From Dyella sp. 2HG41-7 (lineage in GTDB: Bacteria > Pseudomonadota > Gammaproteobacteria > Xanthomonadales > Rhodanobacteraceae): DNA of 64,000 nt. Numbering within the stretch: position 1 is the stretch's first letter; each line of letters opens with the position of its first letter. The stretch is from assembly GCF_021390675.1 (NCBI RefSeq), contig NZ_JAJEJV010000003.1:271688-335687 (forward strand), in the 5' to 3' direction. Positions 62,784 to 64,000 of this stretch are shown in pieces. Below the pieces are notes generated by a model, which made no database searches, had not been told where the DNA came from, and saw only the letters and a program-made list of their open reading frames with translations. Made by a program: the position numbers and the translations under genes.

Positions 62784-63107
62784 TCAGCGATTACGCGGCG
62801 GCATCGGAAATGGCGTGACCTTCTGGCCGTCAGCCGCGTCGCGGATCGCCAACGCGCCTTTGCGCTCCACTTCTTCGATACGCACGACGGCTTGCATAGG
62901 CAAGTGCAGCACGCGCGTATCTTTGAACTCTTCGCGCAGGCGCTCTTCGGTGGGATCGACCACAATGCCCTCGCCAGCAGGCTCGAACACAAGATCGCCC
63001 ACTTCAGTGAATCCCCAGAGACCGCTCGACGCGACGTGATGGGCATACAGCTCGTAGCATTTGCCCAGATGCAAAAAGGTGACTTTGTAGAGTTTCTTGT
63101 TCCGCAT
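62784..63107 (-). CDS. DUF1820 family protein
   Basis: A 107-residue protein of the DUF1820 group: LYKVTFLHLGKCYELYAHHV near 6-25, LWGFTEVGDLVFE near 30-42, and VVDPTEERLREEF, with LPMQAVVRIEEVERKG as the final conserved stretch. There is no signal peptide. The function is unknown; it is a compact all-beta-looking protein in most gammaproteobacteria I recall. It lies 9 bp downstream of the rhomboid gene on the same strand and converges with the amidotransferase gene. Confidence 0.9.
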   Translation of the reverse strand: MRNKKLYKVTFLHLGKCYELYAHHVASSGLWGFTEVGDLVFEPAGEGIVVDPTEERLREEFKDTRVLHLPMQAVVRIEEVERKGALAIRDAADGQKVTPFPMPPRNR

Positions 63108-63116
63108 GACGGCATT

Positions 63117-63800
63117 TTACCGGCGCATGCGACGCATGATCGCGTCGCGCGACATCAATGCGAAGAGCGCGCCGAATAGAAACCCCGCGACATGGGTCCA
63201 CCATGCATAGCCGCCGTAACTTGGCCCGACGTAGCTGAAGAGCAACTGCAATAACGCCCAGAGACCGATCAGCAAAAACGCCGGCACGCGAACGAATTCC
63301 AGATAAAACCCCAACGGCAAAACCAGGCCCAAACGTGCTCGCGGAAAGAGGGATACGTACGCGCCAAGTATCGCCGACACGGCGCCGCTGCAACCGATGA
63401 TGGGTCTGATCACGCCGGCCAGTGAGATCGCTCCGGCCAAATTCGCAACCACGCCGCCCAATAAAAACAGCACGAGGAAACGAACCGAACCTAACGTCCG
63501 TTCCGCTGGAACGCCGAAAATCATAAGGAACAGCAGATTGCTGAGCAGATGCAGCCACGCGACATGAATAAACAGTGCGGTGACCAGACGCAGTAGCGCC
63601 GGATCGCGCAGCTGCTGCCATATCGGTTGATGCGCATCGAAGATGTTGGCCGGAATCGTGCCCCATTCCAGCAGAAAGGTGACCCGGCGCGGCTGCGGCA
63701 TCAACGCCAACAACATGAACATGATTACACAGACGAAAACCAACAACATCGCGGCCCAGTGCAGGCGCGGTTGTCGTCGGGTTTCTACATTTACAAACAC
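63117..63800 (-). CDS. rhomboid family intramembrane serine protease
   Basis: A 227-residue rhomboid with six predicted membrane segments. HVAWLHLLSNLLFLMIFG is the conserved His-x3-His-x3-Asn helix, GCSGAVSAILGAY holds nucleophile Ser in the GxSG motif, and WWTHVAGFLFGALFAL carries the catalytic His. The start is GTG 63800, six bases after GAGGAG; ATG 63848 would add 16 residues but has no ribosome-binding site. The substrate is unknown. It lies upstream of the DUF1820 gene. Confidence 0.9.
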   Translation of the reverse strand: MFVNVETRRQPRLHWAAMLLVFVCVIMFMLLALMPQPRRVTFLLEWGTIPANIFDAHQPIWQQLRDPALLRLVTALFIHVAWLHLLSNLLFLMIFGVPAERTLGSVRFLVLFLLGGVVANLAGAISLAGVIRPIIGCSGAVSAILGAYVSLFPRARLGLVLPLGFYLEFVRVPAFLLIGLWALLQLLFSYVGPSYGGYAWWTHVAGFLFGALFALMSRDAIMRRMRR

Positions 63801-63926
63801 TGCGTTCTCCTCGACGAGCGCATGAGTCGAACTGCCTTGACGCCCCATGATAGGCGATAAGCAAGTTTGGATAGGTTGACCGCGTTGGCGGTGCGCAACG
63901 ACGCTATTTCGTAGGCCGCGCAAAGC

Positions 63927-63957
63927 AAAACGCCTTCCCGATTGGGAAGGCGTTTTT
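63927..63957. terminator. intrinsic terminator of the rRNA operon
   Basis: CGCCTTCCC (63931-63939) and GGGAAGGCG (63944-63952) form a 9-bp stem, flanked by four A and five T. It lies just downstream of the 5S rRNA 3' end on the minus strand and works in both directions. Confidence 0.9.
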
Positions 63958-63966
63958 AGGATAAAG

Positions 63967-64000
63967 CCCCTGGCGGTGACCTACTCTTGCATGGAAGTCC
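63967..64000 (-). rRNA. rrf: 5S rRNA, 3' end, cut by window edge
   Basis: The last 34 bases, read on the minus strand, carry GAGTAGGTCACCGCCAGGGG, the conserved 3' end of 5S rRNA. Only this end lies in the window; the rest, and presumably 23S and 16S genes, lie beyond position 64000. A strong terminator lies 10 bases downstream. Confidence 0.85.

Noticed and set aside
1..64000. tRNA genes, insertion sequences, prophage, attachment sites, CRISPR arrays
   Set aside because: I looked for these by eye and found no cloverleaf, transposase, integrase, phage structural gene or spaced repeat array. A covariance-model scan could still find a tRNA I missed.

Overview
This window is a GC-rich chromosomal stretch, densely packed with housekeeping and biosynthetic genes. 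I see no plasmid, phage, insertion sequence or CRISPR array. Gene content (UbiE/UbiA ubiquinone pathway, BioC-BioH biotin route, RdgC, TtcA, Tex, MnmG, split glycyl-tRNA synthetase, LptA-type protein, surface autotransporter esterase) indicates a Gram-negative gammaproteobacterium. The style of the branched-chain amino acid cluster and the GC-rich coding sequence suggest the Xanthomonadales (Lysobacterales), probably Rhodanobacteraceae such as Dyella or its relatives. That placement is inference from remembered families, not a search result.

Layout. Positions 1-18.8 kb hold mixed metabolic and envelope genes: a DsrE-like secreted protein, ubiE, two glutathione S-transferases, an EamA exporter with a divergent Lrp-type regulator, a DUF3300 lipoprotein with a low-complexity tail, prolyl aminopeptidase, a secreted M1 peptidase, a membrane-anchored hydrolase, trehalase, an ICMT-like methyltransferase, a YciI protein, a YgjP-like metallopeptidase, rdgC, an aromatic aminotransferase, ttcA, and a YdcH/GNAT pair. 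A MarR-type regulator lies divergent to the next block.

Positions 18.8-31.7 kb are the centrepiece. One regulatory region carries dyad operators, an AT-rich tract, a TTGACA promoter element, a Leu/Val/Ile-rich leader peptide and a textbook attenuator. It precedes leuA-ilvE-leuC-leuD-leuB-ilvD-ilvC, then a stem-loop, then ilvG-ilvM-ilvA. These genes together encode the complete isoleucine, valine and leucine pathway. Most junctions are 4-base ATGA overlaps, and leuA, ilvE and ilvD carry C-terminal tails that run to those overlaps.

Positions 31.7-46.6 kb hold a VOC protein, ubiA, comF with a small membrane protein, a His-rich secreted protein paired with a SufR-like Cys-cluster regulator, the biotin cluster bioB-bioF-trhO-bioH-bioC, an LptA-type protein, tag, a serine/threonine dehydratase with an aldose epimerase, and pepN. 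Positions 46.6-64 kb hold a small unknown protein behind a CRP-like site, an unexplained structured intergenic region with a 19-codon ORF, mnmG, a GYF-RDD membrane protein, tex, a GDSL autotransporter, a YbaY-like lipoprotein, a small ORF coupled to an HTH regulator, glyQ-glyS, an orphan GspE/PilB ATPase, a glutamine amidotransferase, a DUF1820 protein and a rhomboid protease. The window ends inside the 3' end of a 5S rRNA gene on the minus strand, so an rRNA operon lies beyond it.

The most rewarding non-coding material is the leu/ilv attenuator with its upstream operators, the structured region at 47.07-47.22 kb, and the 50-codon ORF overlapping the HTH regulator at 56.25 kb.
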